A stretch of 64,000 nucleotides of DNA from Nesterenkonia sp. E16_10 (GCF_017347085.1 NZ_JADPSA010000001.1:186001-250000); one strand, 5' to 3'. Shown: positions 7,899 to 17,920, counted from the stretch's first letter. Notes: generated from the sequence alone by a model not told the origin. Made by a program: numbers and translations.

Positions 7899-9329
7899 AT
7901 GAATCCCCAAAGCTCCACCGCCACGGCTGAACACCACGGTCAACCCACCGAAACCGCCGCGACCGCCGCGACCACCGCGCCGACCGATCGGCTGGTCGTC
8001 GAAGAGGGTCGCTGGATCACCAACTGGCAGCCGGAGAACGACGAGTTCTGGGAGGGACCTGGCCGCCCGACGGCGCGGCGGAACCTGATCTGGAGCGTGT
8101 TCTGTGAATTCCTCGGGTTCGCCGTGTGGCAGCTCTGGTCGGTCACGGTGGTCTTCCTACCCCTGGTCGGCTTCGATCTGACCACCTCCGAGCAGTTCTG
8201 GCTGGTGTCACTGCCGCCGCTGGTGGGAGCAACCCTGCGGGTCCCCTACAGCTTCATGGTGGCGATGATCGGCGGACGCAACTGGACCATCATCTCCGCG
8301 CTGCTGCTGCTGATCCCCACCGTGGCGATGGCGCTGACGCTGGGGAACCCGGAGATCCCGAACTGGGCGCTGTTCGCCATCGCGGCGGCCGCCGGGTTCG
8401 GCGGCGGCAACTTCTCCTCCTCGATGGCCAACATCACCTACTTCTATCCGGCCAGGGAGAAGGGCGCGGCGCTGGGCGTCAACGCCGCCGGGGGCAACCT
8501 CGGGGTCGCCGTCGCCCAGTTCACCGTGCCGATCGTGGTCACCGCCTTCGCCTTCGGCGCGCTGCAGCCGAACCTGCCCGCCGCCGGGCTGTTCTGGATC
8601 CCGTTCATCCTGCTCGCCGCCTGGGGTGCGCGGAAGTACATGCACAACCTCTCCCACGCCAAGAACGACCTCAAGGGCTCGCTCTCGGCGCTGAAGGAGA
8701 AGCATCTGTGGATCATCTCGCTGATCTACATCGGCACCTTCGGCTCCTTCATGGGCTTCGGCTCGGTGTTCCCGACCCTGATCAACATCCAGTTCCCCGA
8801 GTTCTCCAGCATCCAGGTCCTCGGCGCCGCGCTCTCGCTGGCCTTCCTCGGCCCGCTGGTCGGTTCCCTGGCCCGACCCTATGGCGGCAAGCTCGCCGAC
8901 CGGATCGGCGGCGCCCGGGTGACCATCACCAGCTTCCTGGCCATGGCGGGGGTCACCGCCGCCGTGGTGCTCACACTCTCGATGGCGAACTTCTGGGTGT
9001 ACCTGCTGCTGTTCCTGGTGCTGTTCACGCTCACCGGTGTGGCCAACGGGTCCAGCTACCGGATGATCCCGGTGGTCTTCAGGCTCTCGGTCGACCCGGC
9101 CGACCGAGTGGGACACGAGCGCAAGGCCTCCTCGGCGCTGGGACTGATCGGCGCGATCGGGGCCTACGGCGGGTTCGCGATTCCGCAGATCCTGCGGATC
9201 TCCAACGAGTCCACCGGCTCCTTCGACATCGCCTTCTGGGTCTTCGCCGCCTGCTACATCGCCCTGGCCGGACTCACCTGGTTCGTCTACATGCGCCCCG
9301 GCACCGTCTTCGCCCGCGCCAACGTCTGA
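7899..9329 (+). CDS. narK: nitrate/nitrite MFS transporter
   Basis: This 476-aa major-facilitator protein has about 12 hydrophobic segments. The nitrate-porter signatures are visible: a Gly-rich helix GFGGGNFSSSMANITYFYP and the later GVANGSSYRMIPVVF. It imports nitrate for assimilation. The ATG at 7899 is chosen because GCAGGA lies 7 nt upstream and the preceding in-frame DNA has no protein-like character. The first 50 residues are a Thr/Ala-rich cytoplasmic extension. The stop overlaps the start of the nitrate reductase gene by one base (TGATG). NarK and NasA are both used for such porters. Confidence 0.92.
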   Translation: MNPQSSTATAEHHGQPTETAATAATTAPTDRLVVEEGRWITNWQPENDEFWEGPGRPTARRNLIWSVFCEFLGFAVWQLWSVTVVFLPLVGFDLTTSEQFWLVSLPPLVGATLRVPYSFMVAMIGGRNWTIISALLLLIPTVAMALTLGNPEIPNWALFAIAAAAGFGGGNFSSSMANITYFYPAREKGAALGVNAAGGNLGVAVAQFTVPIVVTAFAFGALQPNLPAAGLFWIPFILLAAWGARKYMHNLSHAKNDLKGSLSALKEKHLWIISLIYIGTFGSFMGFGSVFPTLINIQFPEFSSIQVLGAALSLAFLGPLVGSLARPYGGKLADRIGGARVTITSFLAMAGVTAAVVLTLSMANFWVYLLLFLVLFTLTGVANGSSYRMIPVVFRLSVDPADRVGHERKASSALGLIGAIGAYGGFAIPQILRISNESTGSFDIAFWVFAACYIALAGLTWFVYMRPGTVFARANV

Positions 9330-11572
9330 TGCCGGCGCACAAGAGCACCCGCGAGGTCGGAACCCACTGCCCCTACTGCGCGCTGCAGTGCGCCATGACG
9401 CTGCAGATCACCGACAGGCCCGACGGCGCCGGGCCGGCGCATCCGGAGATCACGGTCCAGGGCGCGGAGTTCCCGACCAACCGAGGGCGACTGTGCCGGA
9501 AGGGCAGCACCGCCGCGGAGCTGCTGGGCTCCCGCCAGGACCGGCTCCGCTCCCCCTTGGTCGCCGAGACCGACGACGCGGGCGAGCGCGGATTCCGTGA
9601 GGCCTCCTGGGCGGAGGCGCTGGATCACATCGCGGACCGGCTGCGCAGCATCCAGGCCGCCCACGGCCTCGACGCCGTCGGGGTGTTCGGCTCCGGCAGC
9701 CTGACCAATGAGAAGACCTACGCGCTGGGGAAGTTCGCCCGGGTCGCGCTGGGGACCGCCCAGATCGACTACAACGGCAGGTTCTGCATGTCTTCGGCCG
9801 CCAAGGCCTCCACCGAGGTCTTCGGGCTCGACCGCGGACTGCCGTTTCCGCTCACGGATCTCGACGCCGCCTGCACGATCCTGCTGCTGGGCTCCAACGT
9901 GGCAGACACCATGCCGCCGTTCGTGCAGCATCTCGAAGGGGCCCGGTCCAAGGGCGGGCTGATCGTGGTGGACCCGCGGCGCAGCACCACCGCCGAGCTC
10001 ACCGCGGAGGGTGCCGGCTTCCATGTGGCCCCGGCGCCCGGCGGGGACCTGGTGCTGCTGCTCGCGCTGGCCAACGTGGTCTTCGAGGAGGGTTACAGCG
10101 ATCAGGGCTACCTGGCGCAGCGGGTGCGCGGCACCGAGGAGTTCCGCAGGTCCGCCGCCGCCTGGTGGCCCGAGCGGGCACAGGCCGCCACCGGGGTCGG
10201 CGCGGACCAGATCCGCTTCATCGCTCGCCGACTGGGCTCTGCCGCCGTGCGCGCCCGCCACGGCGGGGACCCGGTGTTCATCCTGACCGGGCGCGGAGTG
10301 GAGCAGCACCGCGACGGCACCGATACCGCCCGAGCGGCGATCAGCCTCGCGCTGATCCTGGGTCTGCCCGGCGGCCGTGGCGGCTACGGGACCCTGACCG
10401 GGCAGGGCAACGGTCAGGGCGGCCGTGAACTGGGGCAGAAGTCTGATCAGCTCCCTGGCCTGCGCTCGATCACCTCGCCCACCGACCGGGCGCACATCGC
10501 CGAGGTCTGGGGCGTGGCCCCGGAATCGATCCCCGGCCCCGGGACCCCGGCCACCCAGCTGCTGCACACCATGGGGACTCGGTCCGAGGAGGGGCCCGAG
10601 GGGATCCGCGCCCTGCTGGTGCATGGTTCGAACGTGGCGGTCTCCGCGCCGGACAGCTCCCGGGTGTTGGAGAATCTGCGCTCCCTGGACCTTCTGGTGG
10701 TGGCCGACTTCTTCCTCTCCGAGACGGCCGCCGAGGCCGACGTCGTCCTGCCGGTGCTGCAGTGGGCCGAGGAGGAGGGCACCATGACCAGCCTCGAGGG
10801 TCGACTGCTGCGCCGCCGTCGGGCGGTGGACCCGCCCCCGAGCTGTCGTTCCGAACTATGGATCTTCGCCGAGCTGGCCCGCCGACTCGGAACCCCCACC
10901 GGCTTTCCCACCGACCCGGCAGAGGTCTTCGAAGAGATCCGCCGGGCCACCGCAGGGGCGAGCGCCGACTACTCCGCCATGAGCTGGAAGCTGCTGGACA
11001 CCGGCCACGCAGGCTACTGGCCGCACCCGGCGACCGGTGACCCCTCCGCAGACACCGGCGGGCCGGGTGGGCCGGAGCTCACCAGCACCGGGGAGCCGAT
11101 CATCGGGACCCCGCGGATGTTCACCTCACGCTTCGCGCACCCCGACGGCCGGGCGGCGCTGCGCGGAATCCGCCCGCGCGGCCAGGCGGCGCCGGGCGCG
11201 GCGGAGCTGACCTTCACCACCGGCCGGCTGATGGAGCACTATCAGTCGGGCAACCAGACCCGCCGGGTGCCGGCCCTGGACGCCGCACACCCGCAGGTGA
11301 CCGTTCAGGTCCACCCGGCCACGGCGCGCCAGTTCGGACTGACCGAGCACGGCGTGGCCGTGGTGGAGAACGCCCAGGGAGCGCTGACCGCGAAGGTCGT
11401 CCTCGATGCCGGGATCCGCGCGGACACGATCTTCTCGCCCTTCCACTTCGGCGGCCGCGGCGCCGCCAACCTACTCACCCGAGGCCTCACCGACCCGGAT
11501 TCGAAGATGCCGGAGTTCAAGAACACCCCGGTGCGGATCCGTCCCGCCACAGCCCTGGAGGCCCCCGCATGA
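9329..11572 (+). CDS. nasA: assimilatory nitrate reductase, catalytic subunit
   Basis: This 747-aa molybdopterin oxidoreductase reduces nitrate to nitrite in the cytoplasm. Cys14, Cys17, Cys21 and Cys56 (HCPYCALQC and GRLCRKG) bind a 4Fe-4S cluster. Typical bis-MGD contacts follow: YNGRFCMSSAA, LLLGSNVADTMPP, VVDPRRSTTAEL, LTGQGNGQGGRELG and the C-terminal molydopterin dinucleotide domain (FTTGRLMEHYQSGNQTRR). No signal peptide is present, which fits an assimilatory enzyme. It overlaps narK by 1 nt and the flavoprotein gene by 4 nt, so all three form one operon. The symbol follows common usage; NasC and NarB are also used for this subunit. Confidence 0.93.
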   Translation: MPAHKSTREVGTHCPYCALQCAMTLQITDRPDGAGPAHPEITVQGAEFPTNRGRLCRKGSTAAELLGSRQDRLRSPLVAETDDAGERGFREASWAEALDHIADRLRSIQAAHGLDAVGVFGSGSLTNEKTYALGKFARVALGTAQIDYNGRFCMSSAAKASTEVFGLDRGLPFPLTDLDAACTILLLGSNVADTMPPFVQHLEGARSKGGLIVVDPRRSTTAELTAEGAGFHVAPAPGGDLVLLLALANVVFEEGYSDQGYLAQRVRGTEEFRRSAAAWWPERAQAATGVGADQIRFIARRLGSAAVRARHGGDPVFILTGRGVEQHRDGTDTARAAISLALILGLPGGRGGYGTLTGQGNGQGGRELGQKSDQLPGLRSITSPTDRAHIAEVWGVAPESIPGPGTPATQLLHTMGTRSEEGPEGIRALLVHGSNVAVSAPDSSRVLENLRSLDLLVVADFFLSETAAEADVVLPVLQWAEEEGTMTSLEGRLLRRRRAVDPPPSCRSELWIFAELARRLGTPTGFPTDPAEVFEEIRRATAGASADYSAMSWKLLDTGHAGYWPHPATGDPSADTGGPGGPELTSTGEPIIGTPRMFTSRFAHPDGRAALRGIRPRGQAAPGAAELTFTTGRLMEHYQSGNQTRRVPALDAAHPQVTVQVHPATARQFGLTEHGVAVVENAQGALTAKVVLDAGIRADTIFSPFHFGGRGAANLLTRGLTDPDSKMPEFKNTPVRIRPATALEAPA

Positions 11573-13104
11573 GCCAGAGGATTCCGCACCTGCTGGTGCT
11601 CGGCTTCGGCCCGGTCGCGGCCCGACTCATCGATGAGCTCCTCGGGGAGGTCACCGCGGGACGGTTGCGCCTGACCGTGATCGGAGCCGAGACCGACCCG
11701 GCCTATCAGCGCATCCGCATCGGAGACGTCTCCGTGGGCCGGATCCGGCCGGCCGACCTCGCGCTGACCGACCTGGAGTCCCTGCGTGCGGCCGGCGTCG
11801 AGGTGCGCACGGCGGTGTGCGCCACCGAGATCGACCGAGAGCACCGCCGGGTGACGCTCGACGACGGCGGCGCGCTCTCCTACGACCGGCTGGTGCTGGC
11901 CACCGGTGCGGAGCCGATGACGCCCAGCTTCGAGGTGGAGTCCCGACGCGGGGGATCCATCGACGCGGAGGTCAGGCCCAGCGGACTGCCGGAGGGGGTC
12001 CTGGCGCTGCGCGAGATGGGTGATGCGCTGCGCCTGGCCGAGGTCGTGCGTCGCGGCGAGCCGGTGATCGTGCTCGGCGGAGGCGTGCTCGGCGTCGAGG
12101 CCGCGCTGGCCATCGCCGAGGTCGGCGCCCCGGTGACCCTGGTCCATCGCGGCAACGTGCCGATGAGCCGGCAGATCGACACCGATGCCGGGATGTTGCT
12201 GCGCCGCGAGCTGATCCATGCCGGGGTCCAGATCCGGGCGGCGGCCGACATCACCACGGTCATCGCCGAGTCCGGCAGCCTGTGCGCCGTGCGGACCCCC
12301 CTGGGAGAGAAGCTGCCCGCCTCGCTGCTGGTCACCTGCATCGGAGTCCGTGCTCGGGACCAGCTCGCAGCGGCGGCCGGTCTCCCGACCCGCTGGGGAG
12401 TGCTCACCGATCGGGAGTGCCGCAGCGTCACCGACCCGCTGATCTACGCGATCGGTGACTGCGCCACCGTGGAGGGGAAGGTCTCCGCAGGCCTGATCAC
12501 CCCGGGCTGGGAGCACGCCGCGACCGCCGCCCGGGTGCTGCGTGAGGACCTCGAGCTGGAGCAGGCGCTCGAACGCGACGCCTCCGGCGCCCCGGTGGAT
12601 CTGGAGGCCCGGACCGGGCTGGACGTGATCCTGCTGAAGTCCCACACGCTCAACGTGGCCTGTGCCGGAAGCACCGACGTGGACCCCTGGGACCCCGAGT
12701 CGCCCACCGTGTCCACCTGGTCAGATCCCAAGGGGGGCCAGTACCTGCGCATCGTCGCGGAGGCGGACCGGCTGCTCGGGTTCGTTGCGGTGGGCATGCC
12801 GCGCTCGGCCGCCGAGCTGGCCATGCACGCCGGTCGCGGCACGCTCCCGGTGACCGACCGCACCGCGCTGCTGGCCGCCGAGCACGCCACCCGGGAGGCT
12901 CAGCTGGGCCCGCAGGATGTGCTGTGTCGCTGCGCCGGGACCACCCTGGCCCAGGTGCAGGAGGCGGCCGCCTGCGCCAGCACCGTGGAGGAGATCGGGG
13001 CGGCCTGCCGGGCCGGCACCGGCTGCGGCACCTGTCACGTGCGCATCGAGAAGCTGCTCTCGGCCGAGGCCGCCGAGCAGGCGCCGAAGGCGGTGCATGC
13101 CTGA
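11569..13104 (+). CDS. nasB: NAD(P)H flavoprotein with BFD [2Fe-2S] domain, nitrate reductase partner
   Basis: This 511-aa protein resembles the N-terminal half of NirB. It has an FAD domain, an NAD-binding segment VIVLGGGVLGVEAALAIAEVG, the second FAD motif YAIGDCAT, and a C-terminal BFD-like domain whose Cys453, Cys455, Cys486 and Cys489 bind a 2Fe-2S cluster. It lacks the siroheme domains. Following NasA with a 4-nt overlap, it most likely passes electrons from NAD(P)H to nitrate reductase. The first FAD glycine motif is altered (LVLGFGPVAARL). It is followed by convergent genes after 81 bp that hold only GC-rich imperfect repeats. Confidence 0.85.
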   Translation: MSQRIPHLLVLGFGPVAARLIDELLGEVTAGRLRLTVIGAETDPAYQRIRIGDVSVGRIRPADLALTDLESLRAAGVEVRTAVCATEIDREHRRVTLDDGGALSYDRLVLATGAEPMTPSFEVESRRGGSIDAEVRPSGLPEGVLALREMGDALRLAEVVRRGEPVIVLGGGVLGVEAALAIAEVGAPVTLVHRGNVPMSRQIDTDAGMLLRRELIHAGVQIRAAADITTVIAESGSLCAVRTPLGEKLPASLLVTCIGVRARDQLAAAAGLPTRWGVLTDRECRSVTDPLIYAIGDCATVEGKVSAGLITPGWEHAATAARVLREDLELEQALERDASGAPVDLEARTGLDVILLKSHTLNVACAGSTDVDPWDPESPTVSTWSDPKGGQYLRIVAEADRLLGFVAVGMPRSAAELAMHAGRGTLPVTDRTALLAAEHATREAQLGPQDVLCRCAGTTLAQVQEAAACASTVEEIGAACRAGTGCGTCHVRIEKLLSAEAAEQAPKAVHA

Positions 13105-13185
13105 GCCGCGCGGGGCGGACCGGCGCGCGGTTCGGCAGGCGGACCGGCAGGCGGGGGCGGGCCGGACGTGCCGCCGGGCGGAGGC

Positions 13186-14355
13186 TCAGACCGCGATCCG
13201 GTATCCGCGCTTGACCACGGTGCTCACCAGTCCGGTGACCGGCAGCGACTTGCGCAGCCGGGAGACCCACATCTCCAGGGCGTGCTCCGAATCGCACTGC
13301 CCCAGCACCTGCATCAGATGCTCGCGGGAGAGCACCGCCCCCTCGGCCTTGACCAGCGCTCGCATCAGGGACAGCGGGCCCGGCGGCAGCCGCACCGCCT
13401 CATCGGTGACCTGCGGCACCCGCACCTCGGAGCCGCGCATCTCCACCGGGCCGTGCCGTGTGGAGATCCGCAGCGTCTGGTGCTCCTCGAGGTGGTCGCA
13501 GACCAGCTTGATCATCGCGCCCAGACGCCAGCGGGAGGGGATGATCGGACTGAGTCCGGCGTCGTAGAGTGGTCCAGCGGTCACGGCGCCCACGGCCACC
13601 GAGACCACGTCGCCGCGCAGCGCGGCCACCAGCGCCTCGAACCTGCCGTACTGCCGGGCCACCGAGAGGAACGCCTCCACGGCCGGGGCCGCCGTGAAGG
13701 TGATCAGATCGAGCTGGCGTTCGATCACGGCGTCGATCATGCGCAGCAGGTCTGAATCCTCATCGGGCTTGGTCCAGGTATAGGGCAGCACGGTGACCAC
13801 GGTGGCGCCGGCCGCCTTCAGTCGGTGGATCTGCGAGTCATCGCTGGCCCCATGCTGCTGCAGCGCCACGGTCTTGTCCCGCACGTCCCGGGTCAGCAGC
13901 ATGTCCACCACGGTGGCGGTGCGCTCGTCCTCCGCGGAGCCGTCGTCGTCGAGTCCTGCGGCCCGGACCGCGCCGCGCGCCTTGGGACCGCGGACCAGGA
14001 TCGTGGCCTTCTCCAGGGTCTCGAAGAGCTCGGTGCCCAGCCCGTAGGTGTCGGCCGCCTCGGACCAGCGGCGCATCCCGTAGGCGGTGGTGATGATCGC
14101 GAAGTCCGGGGCCGCCTCGATCACCCTGCGGGTGTCCTGCTGGAGGGTCACGGATTCGGTCAGCGCGACGATCCGCAGCGCGGGGGCATGCATCACCTCG
14201 GCGCCGCGACGTCGGAAGGCGCAGATCAGGTCTTCGCTGCGGCGATCCGAGGTGACCCCGATCCGGAAGCCGGCCAGGGTCTGCGGCACGGCGGCCGCGG
14301 CCTCCCCCGCAGGACCGGCGGGCATCGAGGCCGTGGAGGAGCTCGTCGTGGTCAT
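13186..14355 (-). CDS. hemD: uroporphyrinogen-III synthase fused to winged-helix DNA-binding domain
   Basis: The N-terminal part, about residues 20-280, is a HemD fold (LAGFRIGVTSDRRSEDL, FAIITTAYGMRRW, LITFTAAPAVEAFL). HemD cyclises hydroxymethylbilane to uroporphyrinogen III. Residues about 295-389 form an OmpR-type winged helix: LPPGPLSLMRALVKAEGAVLSREHLMQVL, then the recognition helix and wing ending VVKRGYRI. This architecture is known in actinobacterial nitrate/nitrite loci, where the protein may act as a regulator. The start at 14355 overlaps the cobA stop (TGATG), so it belongs to the nirB-cobA-hemD operon. Whether it is enzyme, regulator or both cannot be told from sequence. Confidence 0.85.
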   Translation of the reverse strand: MTTTSSSTASMPAGPAGEAAAAVPQTLAGFRIGVTSDRRSEDLICAFRRRGAEVMHAPALRIVALTESVTLQQDTRRVIEAAPDFAIITTAYGMRRWSEAADTYGLGTELFETLEKATILVRGPKARGAVRAAGLDDDGSAEDERTATVVDMLLTRDVRDKTVALQQHGASDDSQIHRLKAAGATVVTVLPYTWTKPDEDSDLLRMIDAVIERQLDLITFTAAPAVEAFLSVARQYGRFEALVAALRGDVVSVAVGAVTAGPLYDAGLSPIIPSRWRLGAMIKLVCDHLEEHQTLRISTRHGPVEMRGSEVRVPQVTDEAVRLPPGPLSLMRALVKAEGAVLSREHLMQVLGQCDSEHALEMWVSRLRKSLPVTGLVSTVVKRGYRIAV

Positions 14356-15170
14356 CAGAGCACCACCCCGGCCATGGCGCGGATGACCTGTTCCCCAGCG
14401 ACCGCCGGGGAGGAGTCGGTGTCGGTGCGCGCCTCCCCGGAGCATGGCTCGGTCGCGGCCAGCCGGACCACCTCCCCGATCACCAGCACCGCCGGCGAGC
14501 GCAGCCTGGCCTCCGCCGCGACGCCGAGGATCTCACCCAGGGGGGCGATGAGCACCCGCTGGTCGGGGCTGAAGCCGCGCTCCACGATGCCCACCGGGGT
14601 GTCCCCGGCGAGCCCGTGGCGCTGCAGCCCGGTCATGGTGTGCCCGAGCGTGCCCACGCCCATCAGGATCACAGCGGTGCCGCCCAGCGCGGCCAGCCCG
14701 GCGAGCTCCTGCTCCCCGAGCGGGTCGTGTCCGGAGATCACGGTGAAGGACTTCGAGACGTTGCGGGCGGTCACCGGGATGCCGGCCGCGGCGGGGACCG
14801 CGATCGCCGAGGTGATGCCCGGGACCACGGTGACCGGGATGCCGGCGTCGCGGCAGGCGGCGACCTCCTCGCAGCCGCGTCCGAAGACGAACGGGTCACC
14901 GCCCTTGAGCCGCACCACGCGGCGGCCGCGGCGCGCGGCGTCGGTCATCATCGACTGGATGTCCTCCTGGGTCACCCGGTGGTGGCCCGGGCGCTTGCCC
15001 ACGTCGAAGAGCTCCGCCGCCGGGGCCCATTCGCGCAGCCCCTCGGTGGGTGCGAGCCGGTCGTAGAAGACGACGTCGGCGATCGCCAGCGCGTCTCGGG
15101 CTCGCACGGTCATCAGGTCGGCGGCTCCCGGCCCGCCCCCGATCAGTGTGACCTCTCCCAGATCCATCAT
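14355..15170 (-). CDS. cobA: uroporphyrinogen-III C-methyltransferase
   Basis: This 271-aa SUMT methylates uroporphyrinogen III twice with SAM to give precorrin-2, the first step toward siroheme. It shows VTLIGGGPGAADLMTVRA, YDRL, the RLKGGDPFVFGRGCEE motif, PGITSAIAVPAAAGIPVT and the late PVGIVERG. It is a single-domain enzyme without the CysG dehydrogenase/chelatase half. The ATG at 15170 overlaps the nirB stop by 4 nt. It provides the siroheme precursor for the adjacent nitrite reductase. Confidence 0.95.
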   Translation of the reverse strand: MMDLGEVTLIGGGPGAADLMTVRARDALAIADVVFYDRLAPTEGLREWAPAAELFDVGKRPGHHRVTQEDIQSMMTDAARRGRRVVRLKGGDPFVFGRGCEEVAACRDAGIPVTVVPGITSAIAVPAAAGIPVTARNVSKSFTVISGHDPLGEQELAGLAALGGTAVILMGVGTLGHTMTGLQRHGLAGDTPVGIVERGFSPDQRVLIAPLGEILGVAAEARLRSPAVLVIGEVVRLAATEPCSGEARTDTDSSPAVAGEQVIRAMAGVVL

Positions 15171-17920
15171 GAGCTTCCCTCCGCCGGTGCCATATTGTCG
15201 GGGACCGGAGCGCCCTCGCGCGCCCGCACCGCCTCTTGATGCGCCGCGTCTTCTCGTGCCATCTCCTCGCGCACCGGGATCCGCGGCCCGGTCAGCAGCA
15301 CCGGGCCGTCTCCGGAGGCGGCGTCGGCCTTCTCCTGCTCGGTGGCCGGGCGACGCTGACCACGTTCCAGCACGTAGGCCAGTCCGGTGTCGGGGGCGTC
15401 GGGGGCGTTGACGAAGCTGCGGAAGCGCCGCAGCCGCTCCGGGTCGCGCAGCGTGGCGGCCCATTCGTCCTCGTAGCCGTCCACGTGCTGGGCCATCGCC
15501 GCTTCCAGGTCCTCACCGATGCCCAGCGAGTCCTTGACCACCACGTCGTAGACATGCTCGACTCCACCGGGCAGCTCCTCGATCCAGCGGGCGGTGCGCT
15601 GGAGCCGATCCGCGGTGCGCACGTAGTACATGACGTAGCGGTCGATGTAGCGCAGCAGCGCCTCGTCGTCGAGATCCTTGGCCAGCAGCTGGCCGTGGGC
15701 CGGTGTGGCCCCGCCGTTGCCGCCCACATACATGTTCCAGCCGTCGCTGGTGGCGATCACCCCGACGTCCTTCGCCCGGGCCTCGGCGCATTCGCGGGCG
15801 CAGCCGGAGACGCCGAACTTCATCTTGTGCGGCGAGCGCAGCCCGCGGTACCGGTTCTCCAGCCGGATGCCCATGGCCACCGAGTCCTGGACTCCGTAGC
15901 GGCACCAGCTCGAACCCACGCAGGACTTCACGTTGCGCAGCGCCTTGCCGTAGGCCTGTCCGGATTCGAAGCCGGCGTCGACCAGCCGGCGCCAGATCTG
16001 CGGCAGCTGCTCCAGCCGGGCGCCGAACATGTCCACCCGCTGCGCGGCGGAGATCTTGGTGTAGAGATCGAAGTCGGCCGCGACCTCGGCGATGACCTTC
16101 AGCTTCTGCGGGGTGATCTCCCCGCCGGGGATCCGCGGCATCACCGAATAGCTGCCGTCCTTCTGCATGTTCGCCAGGGCCCGGTCATTGGTGTCCTGCA
16201 GCGAGCCGCGACCCGATTCCAGGATGTACTCGGCGCCGTGCTGGGCGGCCAGGATCGAGGCCACCACGGGCTTGCAGATGTCACAGCCGAGGTTGCGCTG
16301 CGCGTCCGCCGGGCTGCCGAACCGCTCGACGATGTCGGTGAAGGAGGTCAGCTGGGTGGCGCGCACGGCTTCGAAGAGCTCGGCGCGGGAGTGCCCGAAA
16401 TGCTCACACAGCGCCTTGGAGACATCCAGGCCCAGGGAGAGCATCTGGGCCTCCATGATCTTCTTCGCCATCGGAATGCAGGAGCCGCACTGGGTGCCCA
16501 CCTTGGTGCAGCTCTTCATGGCGGCCATATCGGTGCAGCCGGGTGTCGTGGCGTCCCCCGCCACGGCGGATCGGATCGTTCCGGCGCAGATGTCCTTGCA
16601 GGAGCAGACCTGGGCGTCGTCGGGCAGCTCCAGGTCCAGCTCCCCGCCACCCGCGGCGGAGAGGAAGGCGCCGGGGGCGGCGGGGAGCTCCCGGCCCAGC
16701 AGCGGGCGCAGTGAGGAATACGGACTGGCGTCGCCCACGAAGACCCCGCCGAGCAGGGTGGTGGCGTCGTCGGTGACCACGATCTTCTGGTAGATCCCGC
16801 CGACGGCGTCGGCGTAGACCACCTCGAGCGCGCCGGGGGTCTCGGCGAAGGCGTCGCCGAAGGAGGCCACGTCCATCCCGGCGAGCTTGAGCTTCGCGGC
16901 GGTGTCGAACCCGACGAAGGAGGCCGCTCCGCCGCTGAGCCGGTCGGCGACGACCTCGGCCATGGCATTGGCCGGGGCGACCAGACCCATGGAGATGCCC
17001 TGGTAGCTCGCGACCTCCCCGATGGCCCAGATGTTCGGCGCCGAGCTGGCGCAGGTCTCATCGATGACGACTCCCCCGCGCTCGGCGCAGTCGAGCCCTG
17101 CCGCGGCGGCGAGCTCGTCGCGAGCGGTGATCCCGATCGCGGCGACGACCAGGTCGGCCGGGAGGTCTTCTGCCTGCGCGAACTCCAGCGTATAGCGGCT
17201 GCGCTCGGGGCCCGCCTCCGGGTCCATGACCATGCGGGTCGGCCGGTGGCCCAGCTGCAGCCGGTACCCCTCCTGCTGCAGCAGTCGGTTCAGGGTACGA
17301 CCGCCGTACTCGTCGACCTGGGCGTTCATCAGCCAGGAGCGGGAATGCACCACGGTGACCTCGGCGCCGAGGCCGCGCAGCCCTCCGGCGGCCTCCAGGC
17401 CGAGCAGGCCGCCGCCGATCACCGCGCAGCGGGCCGGGCGGCCCAGCTCGGCGCTGAGCTCGGCGGCCCGCAGGCGCAGCCAGTCGACGTCGTCCAGGGT
17501 GCGGTAGACCGCGATGTGCTCGCTGCCCTCGATCGGGGGGCGCGGCGCGGAGGATCCGGTGGCCAGCACCAGCTCGTCGAAGCCGATCAGCTCACCGGCC
17601 GCCGTGCGCAGCGTCTTCGCCTCCACGTCCAACTCGGTCACCGGGGTGCCGGTGTGCAGCTGAACCCGGGGGTCCTCCCAGAGCGCGGGGTCCCCCAGCA
17701 GCAGCTCATCGTCGAACTGGGCGAAGCGCCGGGACAGCGCCACCCGGTCATACGGCGCCGACGTCTCCTCGGTGAACACGCTGATCCGCAGCCCCTCCGG
17801 GTCTCGGGAGATCAGCGCCTCGGTCAGCCGGTGTGCGGCGGGGCCGCCTCCGACGACGGCGATGTGCCGCTCGACCCTGGCCTTGGCTGCGGCCTCGGCC
17901 GAGTGTGTGGATGCGTCCAT
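15167..17920 (-). CDS. nirB: NADH-dependent nitrite reductase, large subunit
   Basis: This 917-aa enzyme reduces nitrite to ammonium with six electrons. Domains in order: FAD/NAD oxidoreductase (HIAVVGGGPAAHRL; CAVIGGGLLGLEAA), BFD-type [2Fe-2S] (CSCKDICAGTI ... CGSC), a second Cys cluster (GCDICKP), then the ferredoxin-like and siroheme/4Fe-4S domains. The siroheme-cluster ligands are visible as Cys667 and Cys673 (CVGSSWC) and Cys707 and Cys711 (GCARECAEA). It starts the nirB-cobA-hemD operon. Unusually, its small-subunit gene nirD lies divergently on the other strand. A GlnR-like box lies 124-161 bp upstream of the start. Confidence 0.96.
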   Translation of the reverse strand: MDASTHSAEAAAKARVERHIAVVGGGPAAHRLTEALISRDPEGLRISVFTEETSAPYDRVALSRRFAQFDDELLLGDPALWEDPRVQLHTGTPVTELDVEAKTLRTAAGELIGFDELVLATGSSAPRPPIEGSEHIAVYRTLDDVDWLRLRAAELSAELGRPARCAVIGGGLLGLEAAGGLRGLGAEVTVVHSRSWLMNAQVDEYGGRTLNRLLQQEGYRLQLGHRPTRMVMDPEAGPERSRYTLEFAQAEDLPADLVVAAIGITARDELAAAAGLDCAERGGVVIDETCASSAPNIWAIGEVASYQGISMGLVAPANAMAEVVADRLSGGAASFVGFDTAAKLKLAGMDVASFGDAFAETPGALEVVYADAVGGIYQKIVVTDDATTLLGGVFVGDASPYSSLRPLLGRELPAAPGAFLSAAGGGELDLELPDDAQVCSCKDICAGTIRSAVAGDATTPGCTDMAAMKSCTKVGTQCGSCIPMAKKIMEAQMLSLGLDVSKALCEHFGHSRAELFEAVRATQLTSFTDIVERFGSPADAQRNLGCDICKPVVASILAAQHGAEYILESGRGSLQDTNDRALANMQKDGSYSVMPRIPGGEITPQKLKVIAEVAADFDLYTKISAAQRVDMFGARLEQLPQIWRRLVDAGFESGQAYGKALRNVKSCVGSSWCRYGVQDSVAMGIRLENRYRGLRSPHKMKFGVSGCARECAEARAKDVGVIATSDGWNMYVGGNGGATPAHGQLLAKDLDDEALLRYIDRYVMYYVRTADRLQRTARWIEELPGGVEHVYDVVVKDSLGIGEDLEAAMAQHVDGYEDEWAATLRDPERLRRFRSFVNAPDAPDTGLAYVLERGQRRPATEQEKADAASGDGPVLLTGPRIPVREEMAREDAAHQEAVRAREGAPVPDNMAPAEGSS

